A stretch of 64,000 bases of DNA, from positions 203,538-267,537 of the forward strand of contig NZ_PUDR01000006.1 in the NCBI RefSeq assembly GCF_003012935.1. Direction: 5' to 3'. The translations under genes were made by a program, and so were the position numbers. Position 1 is the stretch's first letter. Every line of letters starts with the position of its first letter. Source of the stretch: Pannonibacter carbonis (GTDB taxonomy: Bacteria; Pseudomonadota; Alphaproteobacteria; Rhizobiales; Stappiaceae). The notes under the pieces were generated by a model. It saw only the letters and a program-made list of their open reading frames with translations, had not been told where the DNA came from and ran no database searches. Positions 37,240 to 46,621 of this stretch are shown here, in pieces.

Positions 37240-37731
37240 TTACCTTCGCATGCGGATCAGTAGCCGCGAGACGGATCCCGGGCCGGTCATCAGCAGCAGC
37301 CCGATCAGCAGCATGACAACGTCTGAAATGCATTGCGGGAACAGATCGAACAGAAACTTCGTCAATCTCGGAGCCCCAGGATTGCTCAGCTCAAAGCCGA
37401 AATAGGACGTGATCGCGATGATCAACGCCTTTGCAGAGTTCAAGAACAGGAACAGTCCAACCAGCGATACGCCGACGACCTGCAGCTGATCACCTGCGTT
37501 GGACCCTGCCGACTTCTCGTCGCGCGGGAAATCAATGCTCCGCAATGCAAGGTGCGGAAAGGCAATAAACACCGCACAAACAAAAATCACAGACAAAAGC
37601 GCGATCAGCTGGGCTGCCTTCACTACGTCCAGCCCATCCCACGTGAACGTGAAGAGGTATGGCAAGAACACAAGACAACTGTTGAGAATGTAAGCTGAAA
37701 AAAGTCGAACGATAAGCAAGGCCCACGCCAT
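37240..37731 (-). CDS. Hypothetical membrane protein, paralogue B
   Basis: 163 residues, not recognised. Four hydrophobic segments: about 4-27 (ALLIVRLFSAYILNSCLVFLPYLF), 38-60, 84-108 (QVVGVSLVGLFLFLNSAKALIIAI) and 134-150 (ISDVVMLLIGLLLM). It resembles the 36457-37026 protein in plan and in the first and third segments. It starts 24 bp before the cobQ stop region on the same strand and is followed by the cobQ-like remnant at 37162-37232. The bracketed position suggests it entered the cob operon by recombination at the cobQ end. Confidence 0.6.
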   Translation of the reverse strand: MAWALLIVRLFSAYILNSCLVFLPYLFTFTWDGLDVVKAAQLIALLSVIFVCAVFIAFPHLALRSIDFPRDEKSAGSNAGDQLQVVGVSLVGLFLFLNSAKALIIAITSYFGFELSNPGAPRLTKFLFDLFPQCISDVVMLLIGLLLMTGPGSVSRLLIRMRR

Positions 37732-37755
37732 AGAATCTCTTTCACTTTCTGAACG

Positions 37756-39255
37756 TCAGCTTCGGGCAGCGATCGCCAGCAGCGTTTCAACATTCAGCAC
37801 CGCCTCCAGATGCCGGGACAGATCGTCCATAATCGCGTCGATCCGCTTGTTGTAGGCAAGATCCGACACGGCGCCAAAGCCCGACAGGAAGGCCGTGCGG
37901 TACGCGTCGTCCGTGAAAAGGCCGTGAAGATAGGTCCCTGTGACCCGCCCGTCGGTTGACGATGCGCCGTCCACTCTGGGGGCTGCACCTTGCCCGTCGA
38001 GGCGGAACACCGGGCGAGCACAGTCCGCGCCCGTGGTGCGGCCGATGTGGATCTCGTAACCGCTGACGCTTGCCCCGCTTGCCAGATGCGTGCCCGTTGC
38101 CTTGACCAGCGACTTGTCAGCCGTCAGCACCGTCTCGACATCAAGGTATCCCAGCCCCTCGACAGTCCCGGCCCTGCCCTCGATCCCCGCGGGATCAGAA
38201 ATGGTTCGCCCGAGCATCTGGTAGCCGCCGCAGATCCCGAGCACGTGACCGCCGCGCCGGTGATGCGCCTTCAGGTCGATATCCCAGCCCTGCGCCCGGA
38301 AGAACTCCAAATCACCGATGGTCGACTTGGACCCCGGCAGCAGGACCAGATCCGCATCCAGAGGAAGCGGCGACCCGGGAGGAACCAGTTCCAGCGTGAC
38401 ATCAGGCTCCAGCCGCAAAGGGTCGAGATCATCGAAATTGGCGATCCTGGAGATGATGGGGACGACGACCTTGATCGGGCCATTGCCTTCCCCTCGCGCC
38501 AGATCCAGCGCATCCTCCGCCGGCAGCTTGCCTGCGTCCGCAAACCACGGCACGACACCAAGCCCCGTCCAGCCCGTACGCGTCACGATTTCCTGCATTC
38601 CCGCGTCGAACAGCGAGGGATCACCGCGAAACCGGTTGATGAAAAACGCCTTGATCCGCGCCCGCTCGGCCGCCTCCAGTACCGCGTGGGTGCCGACCAC
38701 CGAGGCGATGACGCCGCCCCGGTCGATGTCGCCGCACAGGATCACGGGCAGGTCGGCCGCCTCGGCGAAACCCATGTTGGCGATATCGCCGGCCCGCAGG
38801 TTGATTTCGGCCGGGCTGCCGGCGCCTTCGACGATCACCAGATCCGCTGTTGCGGCAAGATGTGAAAAACTCTCCAGAACTTTCGGCAGAAGCTCGGCCT
38901 TGCGGGTGCCGTACTCCCGCGCGCGCATCGTTCCGAAGCGCTTGCCCTGCACGATCACCTGCGCCCCCGTATCGGTTTCCGGCTTCAGCAGCACCGGGTT
39001 CATGTGCACGCTCAAGGGCCTGCGGCACGCCATCGCCTGCAGGGCCTGAGCCCGGCCGATCTCGCCGCCATCGGCAGTGACAGCGGCGTTGTTCGACATG
39101 TTCTGCGGCTTGAACGGAGCCACAGCCATGCCCCGGTTGGCAAACAACCGGCACAGGCCTGCCACGATCAGGCTCTTGCCGACATTCGAGCCTGTGCCCT
39201 GGATCATCAGGGCCGGTGTGCGGGATCGCTGGTCAACCACGGGCACTGTCTCCAA
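37756..39255 (-). CDS. cobQ: Cobyric acid synthase
   Basis: 499 residues. The N-terminal dethiobiotin-synthetase-like ATPase domain has [17 protein letters not shown] and [12 protein letters not shown]. The C-terminal glutamine amidotransferase domain has [10 protein letters not shown] and the nucleophile cysteine in [12 protein letters not shown], with the later YEIHIG and TYLHGLF blocks. It amidates four side chains of adenosylcobyrinic acid a,c-diamide. An internal start at MIQGTG (16 residues in) is possible. It follows cobO by 19 bp. Its 3' end has a diverged second copy at 37162-37232. Confidence 0.95.
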   Translation of the reverse strand: METVPVVDQRSRTPALMIQGTGSNVGKSLIVAGLCRLFANRGMAVAPFKPQNMSNNAAVTADGGEIGRAQALQAMACRRPLSVHMNPVLLKPETDTGAQVIVQGKRFGTMRAREYGTRKAELLPKVLESFSHLAATADLVIVEGAGSPAEINLRAGDIANMGFAEAADLPVILCGDIDRGGVIASVVGTHAVLEAAERARIKAFFINRFRGDPSLFDAGMQEIVTRTGWTGLGVVPWFADAGKLPAEDALDLARGEGNGPIKVVVPIISRIANFDDLDPLRLEPDVTLELVPPGSPLPLDADLVLLPGSKSTIGDLEFFRAQGWDIDLKAHHRRGGHVLGICGGYQMLGRTISDPAGIEGRAGTVEGLGYLDVETVLTADKSLVKATGTHLASGASVSGYEIHIGRTTGADCARPVFRLDGQGAAPRVDGASSTDGRVTGTYLHGLFTDDAYRTAFLSGFGAVSDLAYNKRIDAIMDDLSRHLEAVLNVETLLAIAARS

Positions 39256-39274
39256 GCCGGACCGGGGAACTTCC

Positions 39275-39964
39275 TCAGTACTCGATGCCGGACTGCGGCT
39301 TCACGCCGGAGCGGAACGGGTGCTTCACCTGTTCCATCTCGGTGACGAGATCCGCCACCTCGATCAGCTCGTCCTTGGCGTTACGGCCGGTGATGACGAC
39401 ATGCACGTCCTCCGGCTTTTCGGTCTTCAGGAACTCCACCACTTCCTCGACCGGAAGATAGTCGTAGCGCAGCACGATGTTCAGCTCGTCGCAGAGCACC
39501 AGGTGATGCTCACCTGAGACGATCAGCTCCTTGGCCGCTTCCCAGGCCTCGCGGGCGGCGGCGATGTCGCGCTGCCGGTCCTGGGTCTCCCAGGTGAAGC
39601 CCTCGCCCATGCGCCGCACGGTGACGAGGTCGCCGAACCGCTCCAGCGCATGGGTCTCGCCGGTGTCGAGCCGGCCCTTGACGAACTGCACCACGCCCAC
39701 CTTGTAGCCATGGCCGAGCGAGCGGAACACCATGCCGAAGCCGGCGGTGGACTTGCCCTTGCCCTTGCCGGTGTGGACGATGATCAGGCCCTTGGCGATG
39801 GTCTTGGTGGCCATGATCTTGTCGCGCGCCGCCTTCTTCTTGCGCATCTTGTCGGCGTGGCGGGCGTTCAGCTCCTCCTCGGTCATGCTGCGCTCGGCTT
39901 CGTCAGACGTCGTTTCGGAGGGCGTCGTTTCGGAGGGCGTCGTGTCGGAAGTCGTATCTGTCAC
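39275..39964 (-). CDS. cobO: Cob(I)yrinic acid a,c-diamide adenosyltransferase
   Basis: 229 residues. The nucleotide loop [14 protein letters not shown], followed by [30 protein letters not shown] and [14 protein letters not shown], are all standard CobO/BtuR blocks. It transfers the 5'-deoxyadenosyl group of ATP to the corrinoid cobalt. The N-terminus carries a short tandem [14 protein letters not shown] stretch, probably unstructured. The start ATGA overlaps the cobN stop by 4 bp, so translation is coupled. Confidence 0.95.
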   Translation of the reverse strand: MTDTTSDTTPSETTPSETTSDEAERSMTEEELNARHADKMRKKKAARDKIMATKTIAKGLIIVHTGKGKGKSTAGFGMVFRSLGHGYKVGVVQFVKGRLDTGETHALERFGDLVTVRRMGEGFTWETQDRQRDIAAAREAWEAAKELIVSGEHHLVLCDELNIVLRYDYLPVEEVVEFLKTEKPEDVHVVITGRNAKDELIEVADLVTEMEQVKHPFRSGVKPQSGIEY

Positions 39965-42900
39965 GGGATCAGTTCCTTGGTGGCGGCCTGTTTCAGGTCG
40001 GAAATCTCGGCGTGGACGGAATTGCGGCGCGGGATCCAGAAGCCGCGGCGGATGGCTTCGCTGAAGCGGTCCAGCATGGACGCAAGGGCGCCCGGATTGG
40101 CGTCCCGGATGAACTCGCGCACCGTTTCATTGCCAATGTAGGCATCGAACAGCTGGTCGAAGTGATGGTCGCCGACCGCACGCGTGGTGGCGGCGAAGGC
40201 ATGCAGGTAGTCGAGCGTCGCCGCCATTTCGGACGCGCCCTTGTAGCCATGGCGCATGGCCCCGGCGATCCATTTCGGGTTGGCCGCCCGGCCCCGCACG
40301 ACGCGCGAAATTTCTTCCGACAGCGCCCGCACCACGGGCCGCTCGGGACGGGAGTGGTCGGCGTGATAGCTCGTCGGCACCGCCCCGGTCAGGCTCTCGA
40401 CCGCCGCCGCCAGCCCGCCCTCGAACTGGAAATAGTCGTCGCTGTCGAGAAGGTCATGCTCGCGGTTGTCCTGGTTCTGCAGCACGATGTCGACGCCAGA
40501 CAGCCGGCTCTCGAACTGCCCCCGCGCCTCCTCGCCGCCGGCCCCGCCGCCATAGGCATGGCCGCCCCAGGCCAGGAACGCCTCGGCCAGATCGCCGCGC
40601 GTGTCCCACTGCCCGTCGTCCATCAGGCCCTGCAGGCCGGCGCCATAGGCTCCGGGCCTTGCCCCAAAGACGCGGAACGCCGCCTGCCGGGCCGCCTCGG
40701 CCGCCGCCAGACCATCGGCCGCAAGCCGTGCAGTCTCGGCGCGGACCCGCGCCGCAATCGGGTTCGCGCTCTCCGGCTCCTCAAACTCTGCGACGGCAGC
40801 CACCGCACTCTGGAACAGGTCGATCTGATGCGGGAAGGCATCGCGGAAGAAGCCGGAGACACGCAGCGTCACGTCGATGCGCGGCCGCTTCAGCGCCGAC
40901 AGGGGCAGGATCTCGAAGCCGTTGACCCGGCCCGAGCCCGGTTCCCAGACAGGCCGCGTGCCGATCAGCGCCAGCGCCTGCGCCACATCATCGCCGCCGG
41001 TGCGCATGTTGGCCGTGCCCCAGCAGGTGAGCACCAGAGCCTTGGGCCACTCGCCCTCCTCCTGGAAGTAGCGCTCGGCCACAAGCGCCGCCGAGGCCTC
41101 GCCGATACGCCAGGCGGTCTCGGTCGGCACGGTGCGCACATCGACGGAATAGAAGTTGCGCCCGGTCGGCAGCACGTCCGGCCGGCCCCGCGTCGGCGCG
41201 CCGGAGGGACCGGGCGGAACGAAGCGCCCGTCGAGCGCTGCCAGCACCGCCGCGAGCTCGGCCGGTCCCGAGCCGACCACCGCCGGCCTGATGCGCGTTT
41301 CAACCTCCTCGAGAACCGCGTGTGTCTCAGGCAGATGAAGCCCTTTCGTCTGACCTGAAACAAGCTGCGCCGCCAGCAGCTCCAGCCGCTCGACCGTATC
41401 GCCGCAGGTCCGCCAGGGCTGGTCCGTCAGCCCGGCCAGCAGCGCCGGCCTCGGCCCCTGCCAGGGGGCAGCATAGTCGCAGGCCAGAGGGTCGAAGGCT
41501 GCGACTTCCGATCGAGGAGCCGCTTCCCCCAGAAGGTCCCGCGCGAGCGCCCGCAGCAGGCTGTCGTCGGCGGAACGGGACCCGCGCGGCACCCGCGCCA
41601 GCGCCACCAGCAAATCCGTCAGCAGACGCCCCTTCGGCGACAGGCCCAGCACATGCAGTCCGTCACGGATCTGCAGTTCCTTGAGATCGCAAAGATGCGC
41701 ATCGAGCCGCGCCAGCCGCGTCGTCTCGTCCATGTCCGGCGTCAGGCCGATGTCCCGGTCGAGGCCATGGGCAGCAGCCAAGTCGAGGATGTCGCGGGTC
41801 AGTTGCTTCAGCCGGCGCGGATCGACGCCGCTGGCGAGATAGTACTCGTCGAGCAGCGTTTCCATTTCATTGGCAACGCCATGACTTTCCGCCCGGGTGA
41901 GCGGCGGCGTCAGGTGGTCGATGATGACTGCCGCCGTCCGGCGCTTGGCCTGCGCACCCTCGCCAGGGTCATTGACGATGAAGGGATAGATGTTGGGCGT
42001 CGGACCCAGGATGGCGTCGGGATAGCAGCCCTCGCTCAGCGCCAGCGCCTTGCCCGGCAGCCATTCCAGATTGCCGTGTTTGCCCAGATGCACCACCGCA
42101 TCAACGCCGGCCAGATGGCGCAGGAAGGCGTAGAAGGCGAAGTAGTTGTGCGGCGGCACCAGATCCGGATCGTGATAGGTGGCCTTCGGGTCGATGTTGT
42201 AGCCGCGCGAGGGCTGGATGCCGACCAGCACCGCGCCGAAGCGGGCAAGCCCGAGGCGGAAGGCGTTGCCTGCGACAAACGGATCATCCTCCGGCGCGCC
42301 CCAGCGTTCGGTCACCGCCTGGCGCATCGGCTCGGGCAGCCCGTTGAAAAAGGCGAGATACTGCTCGAGCGGCAGGAAACTCTCACAAGTTCGCTCGTCG
42401 AGGGCGGCAATGGCGTTGGTCACGCCGCGCGTCAGCCGGGCGATCAGGGCCGCGCCGTCCTCCGGCGCGCCCTCGACCCCATAGCCGGCCGCTGCCATCG
42501 CCTGCAGGAGATGGGCGCAGGATGCCGGCGTGTCGAGGCCGACGCCATTGGCCAGCCGATCATCGGCATTGGGGTAGTTCGCCAGGATCAGCGCCACCTT
42601 GCGCTCGGCCGGCGCCTTGCGGCCGAGCCGCGCCCAGGCAGCTGCAAGCCGGGCGACATGGCCCATGCGGTTGGCATCCGGCACGAAGCGCACTGAGCGG
42701 AACTGCGTCCGCTGGTCATAGACCCCTTCCTCCTTGAAGGAGACCGCACGGGTCATCAGCCGGCCGTCGATCTCCGGCAGGACCACATGCATCGCCAGAT
42801 CGCGGATCGACAGTCCTTGCGGGCTCTCAAGCCAGCCCTCGCGGGAGGAGGACGAGAACACCATCTGCAGCACCGGACGCCCCGGCCGGTCGAGCGGCGT

Positions 42901-43743
42901 CGGCTGGTGCGGCCCGCCCGTGCTGGAGACCGCAAAGGCGGTGGCGTTGAGGACCACCGAGGGCGGGCAGACCTCCATCAGCCCGCCGAGGATGGCGGCC
43001 GACTCGGCCTCTTTCAGCGAGGAGACGAAGATGGGGAGCGGGTTGAGCCCGTTTGCCGTCAGCTCCTTGCACAGGGCCTCCACCGGCGCGGTCTCGCCCG
43101 CCTGCACCAGCGCCCGGTAGAAGACGACCGCCGCAACGGGCCGGGCCGGATCAGCCCAGCTCGCGATGAGATCGGACAGGGCCGGAGCGGCATGGCCGGG
43201 CAGGAACAGGCCGGCACGCGGCAGCGGCGCGGGCGGGGCCGGCTCCGCGGCGAGGCCCGCCAGATGGGCGCCGTAGCGCAGCACGTTGGCGTGGTTCTCC
43301 GGACCGCCCTCGAGGAAATAGCGGTAGAGCCGGCGCACCGCCTCGACCGGAACCGAGGAGCGGGCGGCCAGCGCCTCGTCCCACTTGTCGCAGCCGGACA
43401 TGATCGCAAGCTTCGCCCCGCCCCGGTTGGCCTCCTCGCAAAGCCGCTCCACGCCATAGGGCCAGTAGCTCTCGCCGCCGAGCAGGCGCACGATCACCAG
43501 CTTGGAGCGCGACAGGGTCTTCTCGGCGTAAAGGTCAACCGAATAGGGGTGCCCGAGCGCCATCAGGCTGGCGAGCCGCAGGCTGGCAAAGGCCTCGCCC
43601 AGCTTGCCCCGCGCCGCACAGAGGGCCGCCAGTTCCGTATCGGCCGCCGACAGCACGACGAGATCGGCCGGATCCTGGGCGAGATCCACCGCGTCGTTGC
43701 CGTCTTCCACCCGTCGGGTCTGGCTTGCAAGAATATGCATCAC
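39961..43743 (-). CDS. cobN: Aerobic cobaltochelatase, large subunit
   Basis: 1,260 residues, full length for CobN, which inserts cobalt into hydrogenobyrinic acid a,c-diamide together with CobS and CobT (neither is in this window). Recognised blocks include IVRLLGGESYWPYGVE near the N-terminus, DAVVHLGKHGNLEWLPGKALAL in the middle, and VLTCWGTANMRTGGDDVAQAL and RIDVTLRVSGFFRDAFPHQID further on. Its presence shows the oxygen-dependent cobalamin pathway. A 512-bp repeat-filled spacer separates it from cobW upstream, and its 3' end overlaps cobO by 4 bp. Confidence 0.97.
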   Translation of the reverse strand: MMHILASQTRRVEDGNDAVDLAQDPADLVVLSAADTELAALCAARGKLGEAFASLRLASLMALGHPYSVDLYAEKTLSRSKLVIVRLLGGESYWPYGVERLCEEANRGGAKLAIMSGCDKWDEALAARSSVPVEAVRRLYRYFLEGGPENHANVLRYGAHLAGLAAEPAPPAPLPRAGLFLPGHAAPALSDLIASWADPARPVAAVVFYRALVQAGETAPVEALCKELTANGLNPLPIFVSSLKEAESAAILGGLMEVCPPSVVLNATAFAVSSTGGPHQPTPLDRPGRPVLQMVFSSSSREGWLESPQGLSIRDLAMHVVLPEIDGRLMTRAVSFKEEGVYDQRTQFRSVRFVPDANRMGHVARLAAAWARLGRKAPAERKVALILANYPNADDRLANGVGLDTPASCAHLLQAMAAAGYGVEGAPEDGAALIARLTRGVTNAIAALDERTCESFLPLEQYLAFFNGLPEPMRQAVTERWGAPEDDPFVAGNAFRLGLARFGAVLVGIQPSRGYNIDPKATYHDPDLVPPHNYFAFYAFLRHLAGVDAVVHLGKHGNLEWLPGKALALSEGCYPDAILGPTPNIYPFIVNDPGEGAQAKRRTAAVIIDHLTPPLTRAESHGVANEMETLLDEYYLASGVDPRRLKQLTRDILDLAAAHGLDRDIGLTPDMDETTRLARLDAHLCDLKELQIRDGLHVLGLSPKGRLLTDLLVALARVPRGSRSADDSLLRALARDLLGEAAPRSEVAAFDPLACDYAAPWQGPRPALLAGLTDQPWRTCGDTVERLELLAAQLVSGQTKGLHLPETHAVLEEVETRIRPAVVGSGPAELAAVLAALDGRFVPPGPSGAPTRGRPDVLPTGRNFYSVDVRTVPTETAWRIGEASAALVAERYFQEEGEWPKALVLTCWGTANMRTGGDDVAQALALIGTRPVWEPGSGRVNGFEILPLSALKRPRIDVTLRVSGFFRDAFPHQIDLFQSAVAAVAEFEEPESANPIAARVRAETARLAADGLAAAEAARQAAFRVFGARPGAYGAGLQGLMDDGQWDTRGDLAEAFLAWGGHAYGGGAGGEEARGQFESRLSGVDIVLQNQDNREHDLLDSDDYFQFEGGLAAAVESLTGAVPTSYHADHSRPERPVVRALSEEISRVVRGRAANPKWIAGAMRHGYKGASEMAATLDYLHAFAATTRAVGDHHFDQLFDAYIGNETVREFIRDANPGALASMLDRFSEAIRRGFWIPRRNSVHAEISDLKQAATKELIP

Positions 43744-43850
43744 TGGTCCATCTGCACGGACATCCGGTGTCCGGTTCGGTTGGTCGGGTCAGGGTTAAGT
43801 CTCGGGGCCTGTCTCGGGGCCGGTCTTTGCGCCCCTGCACCGCCTCTCGA

Positions 43851-44002
43851 CCCCTCCCCCTCGTGGGGAGGGGTCAGGGGTGGGGGGCTGAGGGCAAAGA
43901 CTGTCCATCCGAAGTAGAGCCAGGGCCCGGACTTGTCATCCCCATGGTCGGCAACCATTCGAGGCTGGCATTCGCTTCCCGGCCACAGCCCCCCACCCTA
44001 CC
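43851..44002. repeat. Inverted repeat pair 1 in the cobW-cobN spacer
   Basis: CCCCTCCCCCTCGTGGGGAG with the following GGGGTGGGGGGCTG at 43851-43890 reappears inverted at about 43966-44002 (CAGCCCCCCACCC then CTCCCCACGAGGGGGAGGG). Each arm also contains its own small hairpin (CTCCCC/GGGGAG). Confidence 0.8.
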
Positions 44003-44080
44003 CCTCCCCACGAGGGGGAGGGATGCTGAGAGGCCGCGTCCAACGAGACGAGGCATTTGCGGACCCCGCACTTGCCGCAG

Positions 44081-44225
44081 CCCCCTCTCCCCCCTTGAGG
44101 GGGAGATGTCTGCGCGAGCAGACAGAGGGGGGTAAACCACCCGACGGCAAACTCGGAACCCGCTGAAACACGGCTGCCCCCCTCTGCCCCCTGTCGGGGG
44201 CATCTCCCCCTCAAGGGGGGAGAGG
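44081..44225. repeat. Inverted repeat pair 2 in the cobW-cobN spacer
   Basis: CCCCCTCTCCCCCCTTGAGG at about 44080-44131, with an internal TCTGCGCGAGCAGA hairpin, is matched inverted at 44177-44225 by CCTCAAGGGGGGAGAGG and neighbouring bases. The rest of 43744-44255 holds no gene that I can see. Confidence 0.8.
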
Positions 44226-44255
44226 CAAGCAGCGCCCTGCCCCTGGTCCCTGCCC

Positions 44256-45365
44256 TCAGGCCGCCTTCGCCTTGCCGAGGGCTTCGGTGATCGACGACAG
44301 GTCCAGCCCCTTCAGGCCGATGACGACGACATGGCCGGGCATCCTGGCCCCGGCGGCGAACCAGGTCTCGACGCGCGGGCCGACGGCCTGCACCAGCGCA
44401 GGCGCCGCCTTGCCCGTCACCGACACCGCGCCCTTGATGCGCAGCACGCCGGGCAGCGCCATCGCCCGGGCGACGGCCTGCTCCAGATCCTTCAGGCTTG
44501 CGAAGGCCGTGACAGGCAAAACGTGGCTCTCGAAGTCATCGTGATGATGGTCATGATCGTCGTCATCGTGATCGTGATCGTGATCATCATCGTGTTCATG
44601 GTCATCATCATGGTCGTGATGGTGGTGGTGATGCGCCCGGCGCGCGGCCAGATCGTCCTCGGCTGCGGCCGAACGGCCGAGCAGCACGTCGACCGGCAGG
44701 TTGCCCTTCTCGGCATGAATGATCTCGACGCCTGACCGGACATCCTCGGTGATGTGCTCGCGGATATGGGCAAGCTGGTCAGCATCCACCAGATCGGCCT
44801 TGTTGAGCACGACGAGATCGGCGCAGGCGAGCTGGTCGTGGAACAGTTCCTCGACCGGATTGTCGTGGTCGAGCGAAGCATCGGCCGCCCGCTGCGCCTC
44901 CAGCGCCTCCTCGTCGAGCGCGATGCGGCCTTCCGCCAGAGCGGCGGCGTCCAGCACGGTGATGACCCCGTCCACCGTCACGCGGGTCTTGACGCTCGGC
45001 CAGGAGAAGGCGCGCACCAGCGGCTGCGGCAGCGCGAGGCCCGAGGTCTCGATGACGATGTGATCGGGCGGCGTCTCGCGCGCCAGCAGCATTTCCATGG
45101 TCGGCAGGAAGTCGTCGGCCACGGTGCAGCAGATGCAGCCGTTGGTCAGCTCGACCACATCATCGGCGCTGCAGGACGGATCAACGCAGCCATCCAGCAG
45201 CGAGCCGTCGAAGCCCATGTCGCCGAACTCGTTGACGATGAGCGCGATGCGGCGGCCGCCGGCATTGAGCAGCAGGTTGCGGATCAGCGTTGTCTTGCCG
45301 GCACCGAGGAAGCCGGTGACGATGGTGGCGGGGATCTTGCCGCCCTGAGAAAGCACGGTGGTCAT
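44256..45365 (-). CDS. cobW: CobW family GTPase/metallochaperone with His/Asp-rich loop
   Basis: 369 residues of the G3E GTPase family. Walker A GFLGAGKTTL starts at G18, the metal-binding CxCC is C77-I78-C79-C80 in TNGCICC, and NKADL is the guanine-specificity motif. A long insert of alternating His and Asp (about residues 243-283) precedes the C-terminal domain (LPVTAFASLKDLEQAV). CobW proteins are thought to deliver cobalt for corrin synthesis; the rich His/Asp loop is a plausible metal store. Its start overlaps the cobU stop by 4 bp. Confidence 0.95.
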   Translation of the reverse strand: MTTVLSQGGKIPATIVTGFLGAGKTTLIRNLLLNAGGRRIALIVNEFGDMGFDGSLLDGCVDPSCSADDVVELTNGCICCTVADDFLPTMEMLLARETPPDHIVIETSGLALPQPLVRAFSWPSVKTRVTVDGVITVLDAAALAEGRIALDEEALEAQRAADASLDHDNPVEELFHDQLACADLVVLNKADLVDADQLAHIREHITEDVRSGVEIIHAEKGNLPVDVLLGRSAAAEDDLAARRAHHHHHHDHDDDHEHDDDHDHDHDDDDHDHHHDDFESHVLPVTAFASLKDLEQAVARAMALPGVLRIKGAVSVTGKAAPALVQAVGPRVETWFAAGARMPGHVVVIGLKGLDLSSITEALGKAKAA

Positions 45366-45928
45366 AACTGGATATCCGGACAGGAACTGGGTTTGAGAAG
45401 GAGCGGCAGCCCGCAGGCGACCAGCACGACGCGGTCGCAGACCCGGGCAAACTCCTGGTTGAGACGGCCCTGCGCGTCGCGGAAGGCGCGCGCCATGGCG
45501 TTGTCGGGCACGATGCCGAGCCCCACCTCGTTGGTCACGAAGATCACCGGGCCGGCGAGACCGGGAACTGCAGCAGCAAGGTTTGCGGTTTCACCGGCGA
45601 GGTCCCGGTCGGCCAGCATCAGGTTGGTGAGCCAGAGCGTCAGGCAGTCGACGAGCACGACCTTGTCAGGGTTGCAGTGCTGCGCGAGCGTGCCGACCAG
45701 ATCGAGCTGTTCCTCGACTGTCGTCCAGCGCTCGTCGCGCCGGGCCTTGTGATGACCGATGCGTTCGGCCATCTCCTGGTCCCAGGCGGCGGATGTGGCG
45801 ACATAAACAGGCTCACGGCCGGCGCCAAGCGCCAGCCGTTCTGCAAAGCTGCTCTTTCCGGACCGGGCCCCGCCGGTGACCAGCACCGAGCGTGGACAGT
45901 CGCCAGGAGTGCCTGGCTCGACCGACAT
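45362..45928 (-). CDS. cobU: Adenosylcobinamide kinase / guanylyltransferase
   Basis: 188 residues (CobP in Pseudomonas naming). The P-loop is VTGGARSGKSSFAERLA, followed by PVYVATSAAWDQEMAERI, the phosphate-accepting region HHKARRDERWTT, and VLVDCLTLWLTNL with VTNEVGLGIVP. It phosphorylates adenosylcobinamide and adds GMP before the lower ligand is joined. It is 7 bp after hupE and overlaps cobW by 4 bp, so the three are one transcript. Confidence 0.95.
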   Translation of the reverse strand: MSVEPGTPGDCPRSVLVTGGARSGKSSFAERLALGAGREPVYVATSAAWDQEMAERIGHHKARRDERWTTVEEQLDLVGTLAQHCNPDKVVLVDCLTLWLTNLMLADRDLAGETANLAAAVPGLAGPVIFVTNEVGLGIVPDNAMARAFRDAQGRLNQEFARVCDRVVLVACGLPLLLKPSSCPDIQL

Positions 45929-45935
45929 GGGTCAA

Positions 45936-46577
45936 TCAGCCGAACAGCTGCGATCCGATGGCGCTGAAGCCGACACCGACGATCCCGGCAGCAACCAGTC
46001 GCGCCGTCAACGGGGTCGAAACGGCAGCCGTCTTCGGGTTGGTCAGCATCATGGCGAGGCTGGCGATAGCAAACTGTATGACGGCAAAGCCGATGAAATA
46101 GGCGTAAAGCGGCGCCGGCTCGGCCCCGATGATGGATTCGCCATAAGCGTAGCCATGGAAAAGCCCGGCAATGGCGAACAATACAGCCCAGGCGCCGGCC
46201 GGAAGCTCGGTCTCAGAAACAATCAGCCCCCCGGCGATGACAACCGAGAGCGCGATCACCAGTTCGGCCAGCGGCAGATCAAAGGCTGCCATATGCACCA
46301 GCACACCGGCGATGGTGGCGAGCACGAAGGCAGCCGGCAAGACAAGGCTGCGGCCGACGAGACCGGCGGCAAGGCCGACGGCGATGATGAAGGCAAGATG
46401 ATCGAAACCGATCACCGGATGCCCCAGGCCCGACAGGAGGCCCTGGACGAAGGTCTGTGGCATCTCGCCGTCCATCATGTGATGGGCACTAGCGGGACTT
46501 GCGGCCAGGAGAGCCGGGATCGAAAGGGCAAGTACCTTGCTGCCAAGGCGGTGGGAGGCGCGGAAATTCATGTTCAT
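45936..46577 (-). CDS. hupE: HupE/UreJ-family membrane protein, probable cobalt transporter
   Basis: 213 residues from the ATG at 46577; the frame runs open through the riboswitch but that part is RNA, not protein. A signal-like N-terminus (VLALSIPALLAASPASA) is followed by HHMMDGE and the family motif GLGHPVIGFDHLAF, with six or more membrane helices. HupE/UreJ proteins carry nickel or cobalt. A cobalamin riboswitch immediately upstream and cobU 7 bp downstream make cobalt the likely substrate. The histidines at the mature N-terminus and in HPVIGFDH are candidate metal ligands. Confidence 0.9.
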   Translation of the reverse strand: MNMNFRASHRLGSKVLALSIPALLAASPASAHHMMDGEMPQTFVQGLLSGLGHPVIGFDHLAFIIAVGLAAGLVGRSLVLPAAFVLATIAGVLVHMAAFDLPLAELVIALSVVIAGGLIVSETELPAGAWAVLFAIAGLFHGYAYGESIIGAEPAPLYAYFIGFAVIQFAIASLAMMLTNPKTAAVSTPLTARLVAAGIVGVGFSAIGSQLFG

Positions 46578-46621
46578 TTTCAAGGCTCCATTCCGTCCAC
46601 CCGACGGCGAGGGGTTGCGCT

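Noticed and set aside
43744..44255. CRISPR array in the cobW-cobN spacer
   Set aside because: The repeats are inverted pairs of different sequence, not evenly spaced direct repeats with unique spacers, and no cas gene is nearby.
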